From the NCBI GenBank assembly GCA_020848835.1, contig JADLHJ010000113.1:57509-121508 (forward strand): a stretch of 64,000 bases of DNA. The letters are read 5' to 3'. Positions 17,467 to 26,138 of the stretch are shown here, piece by piece (within the stretch, counting starts at the first letter, position 1; each line of letters begins with the position of its first letter). Under the pieces are notes generated by a model that was not told the origin of the DNA, ran no database searches, and worked only from the letters and a program-made list of their open reading frames with translations. The position numbers and the translations under genes are program-made. The stretch comes from Candidatus Hydrogenedentota bacterium. Its GTDB lineage: Bacteria > Hydrogenedentota > Hydrogenedentia > Hydrogenedentales > SLHB01.

Positions 17467-18708
17467 ATGCAGGGTAAAATCACGAAACAATTTATAAAGG
17501 GGCTACAAGTTCGTGCGCAACCCTATGAAGTCGCGGATACAGAACTACCAGGCTTTCTTTTACGCGTGCAGCCAACGGGGGTAATGACCTACTACGCAAG
17601 GTATCGGCGCAAAGACGGTACACGTGGACGTGTGAAAATTGGCCCGGCAAGCGTATTGACTCCCGACCAAGCCCGTGACGATGCCAAGAAAAAGCTGGCG
17701 TCCGCCGTCCAAGGCGCTGACCCCGCAGCGGAAAAGAAAACCGCGAAGATTCACACACTGAGAACCTTTCTTAGCGAGGTTTACGAGCCATACCTGAATG
17801 CGAACTCCAAGACCGGCAAGGCGCGCATAGCCATGATGAAAGCGGCTTTTGCAGATTTCCTTGATAAGCCGCTAGACCAAATCACCGCTTGGAACGTAGA
17901 GAAATGGCGCACAGAGAAGATGAAACCCAAGGACGAGGATAGCAAGAGATTCAAACCCGCCACTCCAAACCGAGCCATTTCCGCGCTTAAGGCCGCATAC
18001 AATCGCGCGGTCGAGTGGAAGCTGCTACGGGAAAACCCGCTCAAGTCAGTGCGGCCACTCAAAGAGGATGTACGATCCAAAGTGCGCTATTTAGAGAAAG
18101 ACGAATTCAAGCGCCTCATCGCTGCCCTCGATAAGCGTGAACAGAAATTGCGTAAGGGCCGTACTACTGCTAACGAGTGGCGACGTGATCGCAACTATCC
18201 CGAGTTTCCAGACCTCAACGCGGTGCGATACGCCGACTACCTGAAGCCTATGGTTCTGCTTTCGCTGAATACCGGGATGCGCAGGGGAGAACTCTTCAAC
18301 CTACTTTGGACAGACATCGATTTTGCGCGAAAAACGCTCACAGTTCGTGGAGAAGGTGCAAAGACCTCTACCACGAGGCATATACCCCTAAATTCGACGG
18401 CGCTGAATGTATTGCATGGCTGGCGGTCACAAAATGCGGTCACCGGCTTAATCTTCACGAATGAACTCACAGGCGGTCGGTTCGACAACGTCAATTCAGC
18501 ATGGGAACGTATTCTCAAAAAGGCGAAGGTGACCGGATTTCGCTGGCACGATATGCGTCACGATTTCGCCTCGAAATTAGTGATGGCGGGAGTTGACCTA
18601 AACACGGTTCGGGAATTACTCGGCCACACCGATATGAAACTCACTCTGCGCTATGCCCACCTTGCCCCGCACATCAAGGCCGAAGCTGTCGAGCGTTTGG
18701 TTATTTAA
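17467..18708 (+). CDS. int: P4-type tyrosine integrase
   Basis: A 413-residue site-specific recombinase that should insert and excise the element at the tRNA-Val gene. The N-terminal DUF4102-like arm-binding domain spans about 1-90, the SAM-like core-binding domain about 95-200, and the catalytic domain about 205-413. Catalytic residues seen: Arg272 (TGMRRGE), His361 and Arg364 (HDMRHDF), His387 (LLGHTD) and Tyr396 (RYAHL). It lies 177 bp inside the left attachment site behind a good promoter, the usual arrangement for P4-like islands. Confidence 0.93.
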   Translation: MQGKITKQFIKGLQVRAQPYEVADTELPGFLLRVQPTGVMTYYARYRRKDGTRGRVKIGPASVLTPDQARDDAKKKLASAVQGADPAAEKKTAKIHTLRTFLSEVYEPYLNANSKTGKARIAMMKAAFADFLDKPLDQITAWNVEKWRTEKMKPKDEDSKRFKPATPNRAISALKAAYNRAVEWKLLRENPLKSVRPLKEDVRSKVRYLEKDEFKRLIAALDKREQKLRKGRTTANEWRRDRNYPEFPDLNAVRYADYLKPMVLLSLNTGMRRGELFNLLWTDIDFARKTLTVRGEGAKTSTTRHIPLNSTALNVLHGWRSQNAVTGLIFTNELTGGRFDNVNSAWERILKKAKVTGFRWHDMRHDFASKLVMAGVDLNTVRELLGHTDMKLTLRYAHLAPHIKAEAVERLVI

Positions 18709-18807
18709 TCGCGGCGAAGTCTCAGTTCGGGTCCACACTAACCCGGAGCAGAACCAGCCACCCGAAAAGTGGTACCTTCTACTTGCAAAAGAAGAAGGGA
18801 TTCGGGA

Positions 18808-19416
18808 ATGGAATATGACTTCGACTCTTCTCCAACGTTGGAAGATGAGGAGGAGAAAGCTTACTTTTTAATCCGGCTATTGGATGACGATACTTATAAG
18901 TTCTGGCTAGGCTATATCATATCAATGAGCCTGCATAACGCCGTGTGCATGTCGATGGGCCTTCAGCCTCATATTGTTCAACAATTGCTGGATGGCAAGA
19001 GAGAGGACAGATTTCACGACTGCCCGCAGTATCATTTGAGGTTGGCGCGTGCTAGGGGAGCGATCCAAAGTGGGGGTCTCGAAGCAAAACTGATTGACTA
19101 CATTGATTATGTCAAACCGACTGACTTCTGCAAATGGGCGGTGTCTGACGGTCATACACTACCGTCAGAACTTTATGAGTTGTTGCGTCGCATGGGGGCA
19201 ATTCCACCAAAAGAGACGCCACGCAGTGTGCCAACAACTCGGCCCCGTCCATCGAAGCAGGACAAGCAAGTCGTAGTTGCCTTCTATCGCGCGTTGATTG
19301 ACCAGGGTCGCAGCCATAAGCAAGCGATAGCAAAAACGATGTTGCATTTCAGTATCTCGGAAAAGACTGTCTATACCTACCGGAAGGATTGCGAAAGCAA
19401 CGGTTGCTCACCATAA
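18808..19416 (+). CDS. Hypothetical element protein with C-terminal helix-turn-helix-like region
   Basis: A 202-residue cytosolic protein with no recognised family. The acidic N-terminus (DEEEKAYFLIRLLDDD) is followed by a mostly helical middle. The last 55 residues (from about 145) have a pattern like a small DNA-binding domain: a Lys-rich helix, then QAIAKTMLHFSISEKTVYTYRK. The ATG at 18808 follows GAAGGG-like sequence. It lies between the integrase and the AlpA-like gene, so a regulatory role in the element is plausible. Confidence 0.55.
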   Translation: MEYDFDSSPTLEDEEEKAYFLIRLLDDDTYKFWLGYIISMSLHNAVCMSMGLQPHIVQQLLDGKREDRFHDCPQYHLRLARARGAIQSGGLEAKLIDYIDYVKPTDFCKWAVSDGHTLPSELYELLRRMGAIPPKETPRSVPTTRPRPSKQDKQVVVAFYRALIDQGRSHKQAIAKTMLHFSISEKTVYTYRKDCESNGCSP

Positions 19417-19436
19417 GCCCCACCTTTGAAAATCTG

Positions 19437-19461
19437 CGGTAATTACCGCCATTTACCGCAA
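19437..19461. promoter_or_regulatory. Palindromic operator candidate with extra half site
   Basis: A perfect 14-bp palindrome (GCGGTAATTACCGC, 19437-19450) followed by another half site (TTTACCGC, 19453-19460). It lies 53 bp upstream of the AlpA-like regulator, where autoregulation would be expected. Protein partner unknown. Confidence 0.45.
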
Positions 19462-19512
19462 CGACGCGATAAATTTCGGCTGGTCCCAACGACCAGAAAG
19501 GAAATTGTCGCA

Positions 19513-19713
19513 ATGAACATCCGACTTCTCACCGAAAAAGAGGCGTGTCAGTACCTAAACGTAAGCCGGTCATTCTTGGCTAGGTCTCGCATGGAAGGTC
19601 GCCGAGAAGGACGCACACCTGGCCCACCCTACATCAAAATTAACACGGCAATCCGCTACTCCTTCGAGGACTTATCAAGCTGGTTGAAAGAGCACCGGCA
19701 AGAGGTGCGCTAA
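19513..19713 (+). CDS. AlpA/excisionase-like helix-turn-helix protein
   Basis: A 66-residue MerR-like winged-helix protein: LTEKEACQYLNVSRSFLAR (recognition helix), a basic loop with GRTPGPPYIKI, then the wing and SFEDLSSWL. This is the HTH_17/AlpA layout used by prophage and island excision or regulation proteins. The ATG at 19513 fits the family length. Its TAA overlaps the ATG of the helicase gene (TAATG), so the two are translated together. Confidence 0.85.
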   Translation: MNIRLLTEKEACQYLNVSRSFLARSRMEGRREGRTPGPPYIKINTAIRYSFEDLSSWLKEHRQEVR

Positions 19714-21182
19714 TGTCCACCGAGCCTGTCATTCAAAACGCTGCCCCTCTCGTGCCTCTGGATGCGACACATCCAACGCCCAAGACACGGCCTAGTGAGG
19801 CGCACACAGACCTCGCTAATGCGCGGCTATATGCCCGACTAAACCCTGGCCAAGTTTTGCACTCTTCAAAACTGGGCTGGCTGGTCTGGGACAAGAAACG
19901 GTGGAAGCGCTCGGATAAGGAAGCTCGGGAACGTGCTCACGGGCTGGGTCGCCACCTAAGGGGCAGTGCTTCCGTGGAGCCTGACGATAAGAAGAAAGAA
20001 CGGTTGCAAAAGCGTGCGGACTACGTCGAACGCACGAACGGACTTAACAACCTACTTAAGGAAGCGTCTAATTTACAGGGTGTTAACGCCGACGACATGG
20101 AGTTCGACACTCATCCGTGGCTTCTCAACTGCGTAAACGGGACGCTAGACCTGAAGACGGGGACTTTGGGTAAACACGACCCGATGCACCGACTCACCAA
20201 GCTGTGCCCCACGGCCTACAATCCGGGTGCCGAATGTCCGCGCTTTCGGCAATTCCTCGACGAGATATTTAAAGGCGATGCCGCGCTCATTCTTTACGTG
20301 GTGTGGGCAATCGCGTATATGTTGACCGGCTGGACAGGGCACGACATCTTTTTCATCCTGTACGGCGAGGGGCGAAATGGAAAATCGCTACTCCTGCGTG
20401 TCATCGCGGCAGTTTTGGGCGATGACTTCTATGTGAATTTGCGCGCTGACGCTCTGTTACGAAAAAGGCATGAACCGCACCTCACATATCTAGCTTCTTT
20501 ACGTGGAATGCGTGTTGCCGTCGCCACTGAAACCAGCGAAGGGCGAGCTTTCGACGAGAGCCTTATCAAGCAGCTAACCGGCGGCGATCCACTGCGGGCC
20601 AACTTCATGCGGTGCGACGAATTTCAGTTCAAACCAGAAGCAAAACTGATTGTCGCCACCAACCACAAGCCGAACATTTACGACGATAGCTTTGCCATTT
20701 GGCAGCGCGTAAGGCTCATTCCCTTCACAGAAAGATTTGTGAAGGGTGACGCGAACTACGACCCAAAACTTTTCGAGACGCTCGAAAAAGAACGAGAGGG
20801 CATCCTGGCTTGGGCAGTGCAAATGGTTCCTGAGGTGTCGAAAGGCGAGCCAAAGTTGCCAGAGAGCGTGCGGGCCGCTACCGAGCAGTACCGCCTAGAG
20901 CAAGATGTTGTGCAGCGGTTCCTCGACCAACAATGCATTACCGATTCCTCTTGTGTGGTCGCAAAAAAGGATATGTACGAGTATTTCTGCCAGTGGAACA
21001 AGGGTAAACCACTTTCTCCTAGTGCGTTCGGCAAGCGTATGCAATCGGCGGGATTCGATGAGGTACGTAAAGGCGCAGACGGCACACGGCATTGGTCGGG
21101 AATCATGCTCGCTAGAGATTGTACGGATAACTTTGATGTGGCCACTGACACTTCTGACAACACTTCCGTATCTGTTTCATAG
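19713..21182 (+). CDS. P4-family SF3 helicase (replication protein)
   Basis: A 489-residue protein that should open the element's origin. A D5_N-like helical domain (about 90-190) precedes the superfamily-3 helicase core: Walker A GEGRNGKS at 218-225, an acidic Walker B-like region, and the sensor motif ATNHKP. The C-terminal part is a winged-helix-like region. The AEP primase domain of full-length P4 alpha is absent, so priming must come from elsewhere. Coupled to the AlpA-like gene upstream. Confidence 0.9.
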   Translation: MSTEPVIQNAAPLVPLDATHPTPKTRPSEAHTDLANARLYARLNPGQVLHSSKLGWLVWDKKRWKRSDKEARERAHGLGRHLRGSASVEPDDKKKERLQKRADYVERTNGLNNLLKEASNLQGVNADDMEFDTHPWLLNCVNGTLDLKTGTLGKHDPMHRLTKLCPTAYNPGAECPRFRQFLDEIFKGDAALILYVVWAIAYMLTGWTGHDIFFILYGEGRNGKSLLLRVIAAVLGDDFYVNLRADALLRKRHEPHLTYLASLRGMRVAVATETSEGRAFDESLIKQLTGGDPLRANFMRCDEFQFKPEAKLIVATNHKPNIYDDSFAIWQRVRLIPFTERFVKGDANYDPKLFETLEKEREGILAWAVQMVPEVSKGEPKLPESVRAATEQYRLEQDVVQRFLDQQCITDSSCVVAKKDMYEYFCQWNKGKPLSPSAFGKRMQSAGFDEVRKGADGTRHWSGIMLARDCTDNFDVATDTSDNTSVSVS

Positions 21183-21257
21183 AGGGAATTCGCTTATGTG
21201 GATAGATATGGCAAACGTGTCAGTCGTGTCAGTCAACCGAATATAGGAGCCAAGACG

Positions 21258-21857
21258 ATGGCAAAAGACACTACCAGCTTGCAGGTCTACGTACCGCAGG
21301 TGCTCAACGAGAAACACAAGGAAGCAATGAGACGTATCGCAGTTGGCCAGAGCGCAAAAGATGTGGCACGCGAAATGGGTATTTCCCGGCGCACCATCAG
21401 CTATGTCCGCAACTCGCCCGTCGGTCGGCGTTACATTACCGACCTCCTTGCTGGGCGTGATGAGGCTGTGAAGGACATAGCCACACAGTTGCAGGAACTC
21501 GCTCCGAAGGCCGTAGCGACGCTAGGAGAGGCGCTGGACGGGCAGCTAGGGACAAGCGCACCAGATCACATGAAACTAAAGGCCGCAGAAAGTGTGCTTG
21601 ACAGAACAGGCCACGGGCGGAGTACGAAGCAGGAAATGACCGTAGAGAAACACACAACGATTGATTACATCCGCAAGCTGGCGGAGAGCGGGCCGGAAAA
21701 CGTCAACGTGCGAGCTTACCTTGACGCACAAGAGGCAGAGTTTCGAGTGGTGTCCGGCGATGAGGGCGCAACTGAGGCGCAAACAACAGGCAAACCGCGC
21801 GCAATCGAGGCGCAGAAAGGAGCAACCGACACGCAAGACTATGCAATTCGCGTGTGA
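21258..21857 (+). CDS. DNA-binding protein resembling a small terminase subunit
   Basis: A 199-residue protein. Residues about 20-60 form a helix-turn-helix of the phage TerS/homeodomain-like type (VGQSAKDVAREMGISRRTISYV). The middle is helical with an Ala-rich stretch (QLQELAPKAVATLGEAL), also usual in TerS proteins, and the C-terminus is polar and Gln/Ala-rich. No large terminase follows, so packaging is unlikely in this element; a regulatory or replication role is the alternative. The ATG at 21258 follows AGGAG by 8 nt. Confidence 0.55.
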   Translation: MAKDTTSLQVYVPQVLNEKHKEAMRRIAVGQSAKDVAREMGISRRTISYVRNSPVGRRYITDLLAGRDEAVKDIATQLQELAPKAVATLGEALDGQLGTSAPDHMKLKAAESVLDRTGHGRSTKQEMTVEKHTTIDYIRKLAESGPENVNVRAYLDAQEAEFRVVSGDEGATEAQTTGKPRAIEAQKGATDTQDYAIRV

Positions 21858-21939
21858 GAAGCGCAATGTGGCGCAATCAGGCGCAAAACCGGGCCGTGAG
21901 GCCCAAAACAGCCAGCATTGCTGGCATAAGGAGAGTGCA

Positions 21940-22476
21940 ATGCCCTCGAAGTTAACAGTAAGTGGTATGACGCGGTTCGACAAGCGATGCGAAACCATTG
22001 CAAGAACCGTGGCGCTATCGCCGCCCGACAAATTGGATGGACATTGGGCCTTCTATGGTGACGGCGTTAACCCTGATGACTGCGTTGCGGTAGGCAGTAA
22101 ATGTCGCGACATCTTTGAAGAGTTTGGAACCTATAGCGCGCCGGAAGTTATGTTGGCTCGATTTGACCCGAACCATGTCTATCCGCCGATACAGCCAACG
22201 GACACGACGTTTCTATCCGCAATCAGGCAGTTTGCCGAAACTAGCGGCACAAACACCAAGGTTCTCGACCTGCTTGTAATTGGTAGAACAGGAAACTTTG
22301 TTTCAACTGATTACCACGCTGCTTGTGAGTCGTTTCTTCGAGGCTTCGCAAATCCGCTGCCAGACGTTGACCACGAAGAATGGCTTGAGCTTCGAGGCGC
22401 ATACGTCGAAGAATCGCGAGAACGACAATTGGCAAAGCAACGGGACAAAGCTATGGTTGCTGCGTTCGGCAAATAA
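21940..22476 (+). CDS. Hypothetical protein, possibly a degenerate JAB/RadC-like domain
   Basis: A 178-residue protein with AAGGAG upstream of the ATG at 21940; the much longer open frame upstream is a low-complexity shadow. The middle (about 65-125) has the spacing of a JAB/RadC metallopeptidase-like core: DPNHVYPPIQPTD where active members have HxHPSG..PSxxD, then a helix and LDLLVIG. If the comparison is right, the metal site is incomplete. This is weak, and the protein is best treated as unknown. Confidence 0.5.
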   Translation: MPSKLTVSGMTRFDKRCETIARTVALSPPDKLDGHWAFYGDGVNPDDCVAVGSKCRDIFEEFGTYSAPEVMLARFDPNHVYPPIQPTDTTFLSAIRQFAETSGTNTKVLDLLVIGRTGNFVSTDYHAACESFLRGFANPLPDVDHEEWLELRGAYVEESRERQLAKQRDKAMVAAFGK

Positions 22477-22501
22477 TCTAGCTTAGGGATTGAGTGTTCG
22501 C

Positions 22502-22515
22502 GCGGTGGCCACCGC
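22502..22515. repeat. Perfect 14-bp palindrome between convergent genes
   Basis: GCGGTGG/CCACCGC, with no loop, in the 86-bp spacer between the gene ending at 22476 and the ComM-like gene ending at 22563. It could stabilise or terminate converging transcripts; no T tract. Confidence 0.4.
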
Positions 22516-22562
22516 TCTTAGCCAAATGGTTCTAATTCCACATTGAAACCAAAACAACGAGA

Positions 22563-24356
22563 CTACACATTAAGCATGTCGCTAAACACGGGATGCCCGA
22601 AACCCATTAAGCCCATTGCTTCGTCAACGTGGTTGCGATGAATCTCACGCGCCCCTTCCAGATCAGCTATCGTACGTGCAACAAGTAATAGCTTTATCTC
22701 TTGGCGCTTAGTTGGCTCATACCGTCTATATATACCTTGCACATAGTTGCTGACTTCATGCGACAACGTCTCAAATTTTGATCGGTCGGGGATATCGGCA
22801 TTGCAACGAATATAGGCGTCGCCCTTATAGCGCCTACTCTGAAGAGCTCGTGCACTTTCAATCTGTTTCTGGAGTGTAGAAGAGGCATTCAAAATGGCAT
22901 CTGTTCCATCTATTTCGTAAGGGCTAACAAAGACTTTGAGGTCGATTCGGTCTAGAAGCGGCACACTCATTTTGCTCAAGTATCGGGAAATGGTTTTCCC
23001 GTCGCACTTGCATCTCGGCGGCAATTTATCATTCGGGTGTTTAGGACAACGCGTTTCATGTCCAAAATATGTTTCACCGCATTTTGTACATTTTACGTGA
23101 CCGTAATACCCACATTTACACGGGTTCATGGCTGCGACAAGAAGAAAGTTACTCGGGTAACTTACTTGTGAACTCAACCGTTGAACGCGGACCTGCCGGT
23201 CATTAAGGGGGACGCGGAGCCTCTCTACAAGTTGGCTATCTGAAAGATTTACTTCATCAAAGAAAAGTATTCCAAGGTGGGCTAACGAGGCGACGCCAGG
23301 GATTGTGGCCCGTCGAGAACCGCCCCCCACCGCGCCTCCAAACAAAGCAGACTCGGTGATAGTGTTACTTACTTCCTGGAATGGACGGTCAAAAATTAGC
23401 TCATCCGCTTCAAGTTCGCCCTTTGCACTGTAAATTTTGTTTAACTCAAACACGCCATCAACATCTAGCGAAGGCAATAACCTGAGAGCTGCCGTCGATA
23501 CCATTGTCTTACCGCTTCCAGGCGGCCCAACCAAGAGGATGTTATGGCCACCCGCGAGGGCCACAATCATTGCTTTTTTGGCTTTATTTACACCCTTGAT
23601 ATCCTTGAAATCGGGAACGTGGCGTCGCAGCAAAGCTTTTTGTTTGACCTGTTTGGGATTGTAACGGACAGGACGTGGAGGGCAGTTCCCTAATATCAGG
23701 TCCCATACTTCCTGCAAAGTACCGGCTTGATATACTTCCAAGCCCGAGTTTGCACGAGCGATTAAAGACGCGTGGACCGCACTTTGGTTGGGAACAATAA
23801 GCACGTGACCATTACGGGCCGCACAGATTAAGCTGAACATTCCGAATTGCGGAGAGGTGAGCGAGCCATCGCTAATGTCTAGCTTCCCGATAAGGACATA
23901 CTTGGTTCGATTACTTGATAAGCGTTGCCGATACTTTAGAGCACGATCCTTTTGACGAACGAGGTTGTCCAGCCTAGCCAATATTCTCTTACGTACCGGT
24001 TCCTTTGATTTGACGTTATCTTTTTGGTCCTCCAAACGCTTGATGCTTCGTTCGATGACTTCAATACTCTGCATTATACTGGCTTGTAGCAACATTATTG
24101 CGATTGGCAAATCGAGCCCTTCCGATGATTTCGGCATCTCGGCGGGCGTCAGGTCGATTGTGTATTTGCTGTCCGCGAGGATTTTCCAATCACCCTTGAG
24201 CGTGTGAATTGCCTCGGCTGCCCGTGTAATCCCTTCCCTTACTACTTTTCCTGCGTTTCCAAGCAGTGCGACGCCTTGTCCGTCGTCGGCTTTTACAACA
24301 CTGAATTTTATGAGTTGTCCTTCGATTCCATCGACATCCGCACCATACACTTCCAT
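22563..24356 (-). CDS. YifB/ComM-like AAA+ ATPase with coiled-coil and Cys-rich insertions
   Basis: A 597-residue member of the Mg-chelatase-like ComM family, longer than the usual 500. The N-terminal S5-like domain (about 1-95) has LTPAEMPKSSEGLDLPIA. A charged helical hairpin (about 95-150) is inserted where ComM has only a short link. The AAA+ core carries Walker A GPPGSGKT (277-284), Walker B ILFFDE (363-368), sensor AAMNPC (408-413), then an extra Cys-rich segment (about 413-451, at least seven Cys) before the arginine-finger region PLLDRIDL. ComM proteins are branch-migration helicases in transformation; here, in an operon with an HNH nuclease, a DNA-processing or defence motor is inferred. 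Confidence 0.85.
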   Translation of the reverse strand: MEVYGADVDGIEGQLIKFSVVKADDGQGVALLGNAGKVVREGITRAAEAIHTLKGDWKILADSKYTIDLTPAEMPKSSEGLDLPIAIMLLQASIMQSIEVIERSIKRLEDQKDNVKSKEPVRKRILARLDNLVRQKDRALKYRQRLSSNRTKYVLIGKLDISDGSLTSPQFGMFSLICAARNGHVLIVPNQSAVHASLIARANSGLEVYQAGTLQEVWDLILGNCPPRPVRYNPKQVKQKALLRRHVPDFKDIKGVNKAKKAMIVALAGGHNILLVGPPGSGKTMVSTAALRLLPSLDVDGVFELNKIYSAKGELEADELIFDRPFQEVSNTITESALFGGAVGGGSRRATIPGVASLAHLGILFFDEVNLSDSQLVERLRVPLNDRQVRVQRLSSQVSYPSNFLLVAAMNPCKCGYYGHVKCTKCGETYFGHETRCPKHPNDKLPPRCKCDGKTISRYLSKMSVPLLDRIDLKVFVSPYEIDGTDAILNASSTLQKQIESARALQSRRYKGDAYIRCNADIPDRSKFETLSHEVSNYVQGIYRRYEPTKRQEIKLLLVARTIADLEGAREIHRNHVDEAMGLMGFGHPVFSDMLNV

Positions 24357-24357
24357 G

Positions 24358-24858
24358 CTATCTCCTCATGTGCTCGTGTTTAAGCGAGTGATGGTAATAA
24401 CAGAGAGTAACTAGGTTCTGTTGCGCGTTGTTGCCTCCGCGCGAAAGAGGGACAATATGGTGTATTTGCAAAGGTCCATTACAGCATCCGTCCTCTTCTT
24501 GGCATTGATAGCTGTCTCTTTCGAGTATTGCATCGCGTAATACTAGCCAGTCTGCACCGTAATCACATTGCACCTCCACCGGAACATCGGCAAAAGCGAA
24601 CTCACAGACCCTAACACCACGCAGCACTATTGAATTAAGTTCGACATCCAGAGTGCAATTCCTTGACAGCAATTTCTTGTACGCCGTTAAGTCACAAACA
24701 CAGTTGTCGACTTGGCGCTGTGCTTCGGTTATACGGGATCGATTCGCAAAAAAACCGAGCGTTACTATGCTCGCTATTTTTCCGATTTTTTGTTCCCAAA
24801 GTAGCTTGTCACTCGATTCTTGAATGTCAACCTGAAAATGGTGCAAATCATCATCCAT
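24358..24858 (-). CDS. HNH endonuclease
   Basis: A 166-residue protein. The C-terminal 50 residues are a Cys-bound HNH nuclease: Cys119 and Cys125/126, the pair IHHIVPLSRGG with His133-His134, an Asn-rich NNAQQNLVTLC and Cys153 with His156/157. The N-terminal 100 residues are helical with a possible membrane-like stretch (IASIVTLGFFA). It starts 8 bp inside the upstream gene and ends 1 bp before the ComM-like start, so it is the middle of a tightly packed three-gene unit. Confidence 0.85.
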   Translation of the reverse strand: MDDDLHHFQVDIQESSDKLLWEQKIGKIASIVTLGFFANRSRITEAQRQVDNCVCDLTAYKKLLSRNCTLDVELNSIVLRGVRVCEFAFADVPVEVQCDYGADWLVLRDAILERDSYQCQEEDGCCNGPLQIHHIVPLSRGGNNAQQNLVTLCYYHHSLKHEHMRR

Positions 24859-26092
24859 GGTGGCGTTCCAATTTGTCTCTTGTGAGTAGCGCATCTGAAA
24901 TGAATCTGCGAACCAAGTCGGTAATTTCGTCGGATTTATAACGCTCAACATCGATTTGAGCAAAGTAAACGGCGGCTTCCACTCCGTTATGTCGCACCAG
25001 TCCTAGCGCACCGAATGCTCGCATACGGGGCAAATCGTGCAAAAAACGGCTTAGCTCGTGGGGGTCGTAAGGAAACGTTGCTCGATACGTCAAGGTTCTA
25101 AAGGTTGTACTGTGCTCGATCTGGACAATGAGTCCGTCGGCTTTTATACGGAGTAGAGTAGTGCTGATGACATCTATCTCGAATTCATCGGTATGTGAAA
25201 GTGCTACTTTGAGATCTTTTATGCAGAACGGCACAGCGGTATCACGCATACTCAAGCGCTCATCAGGTTCTGCTAAATTCTTTTGTGAAAGGAGTTCTTC
25301 AAATCGCTCATGAGCGCTTTCACAGTATGCAAAATTGCCTGCAAATCTATTCGGTATTGCTTCACTTGAATCCGTTTCGAGGTGGCCATTTTTCTCGTCG
25401 GTAGGCTCGTCTAGGTCCGGAACACTAAATATCTCTGTGTCTACGTCGAGCTCAAATTGCTTTGAGTCAGTATGCTCCTCGGACAAGCTCGTTCCTCGTC
25501 CTGGTCTTGGGTGTTGGTGTTTGCTCCATCGTTCATAATTATATTCGTGGTTTCTACTGAGACGAACGCGGGGATTTTTTGACGCATACAGTTCGACGAT
25601 ACCAGCCCTGTCGAGTCGGTAGAGCAGCTTAGTCAACCGTCCATCGAATTGTTTTCGTGGCGTGCCCCGTATGACTACCCCAATCACCTCTAAAACATCT
25701 TTGGCAAGTGCATCGCGTTTAATGCTGTTATTTGGCCGAAACCTCAATACTCTCACGACAGCTTGTGCCAGTTCCGGGTCCGATACGTCCGTAATGCGGG
25801 CGCTTTTACTGTCGCTCTTTGAGAGCAATAATTCTGAAATTCCCACGGGACTGACGACTTCGCCGGGGTACTCAGTTTCGATGCTTGAAGTGGCCGGAGT
25901 GCAATTAGGCTTGATGTCCTCCGCTGGTCTTGCCGTTACGGTGCCACCTTCACTATCAGCGGAAGAACATGTCTCGGCTTGCTTAGTGTGCTCCGTACCA
26001 CAATGTCCGCATTTTCCTTGCCATCCAAGCCTTGACGGCGATAGCCACAGTGCACGGAAACAATTAGGACATTCTATGAGTTGACCGCTCAT
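24851..26092 (-). CDS. Zinc-ribbon / winged-helix protein, first gene of the HNH-ComM operon
   Basis: A 413-residue protein. The N-terminal zinc ribbon has CPNC (8-11) and CGHC (28-31). A linker follows, then a winged-helix-like domain (about 105-180; RDALAKDVLEVIGVVIRG to KLLYRLDRAGIVELY). After an acidic linker, the C-terminal 130 residues form an alpha/beta domain reminiscent of YbjN/chaperone-like folds; that is tentative. ATG at 26092; a GTG lies four codons upstream. It could recognise DNA and deliver the nuclease and ATPase encoded behind it, which is inference from order and overlap. Confidence 0.65.
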   Translation of the reverse strand: MSGQLIECPNCFRALWLSPSRLGWQGKCGHCGTEHTKQAETCSSADSEGGTVTARPAEDIKPNCTPATSSIETEYPGEVVSPVGISELLLSKSDSKSARITDVSDPELAQAVVRVLRFRPNNSIKRDALAKDVLEVIGVVIRGTPRKQFDGRLTKLLYRLDRAGIVELYASKNPRVRLSRNHEYNYERWSKHQHPRPGRGTSLSEEHTDSKQFELDVDTEIFSVPDLDEPTDEKNGHLETDSSEAIPNRFAGNFAYCESAHERFEELLSQKNLAEPDERLSMRDTAVPFCIKDLKVALSHTDEFEIDVISTTLLRIKADGLIVQIEHSTTFRTLTYRATFPYDPHELSRFLHDLPRMRAFGALGLVRHNGVEAAVYFAQIDVERYKSDEITDLVRRFISDALLTRDKLERHHG

Positions 26093-26138
26093 TTCGTACA
26101 CCACAGCTTAAGCGAATCACCGGGTTTACTCGCGCGCT

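Noticed and set aside
21661..21939. Upstream extension of the gene at 21940
   Set aside because: It overlaps the preceding gene in another frame, is Arg/Gln-rich, and the true ATG has AAGGAG.
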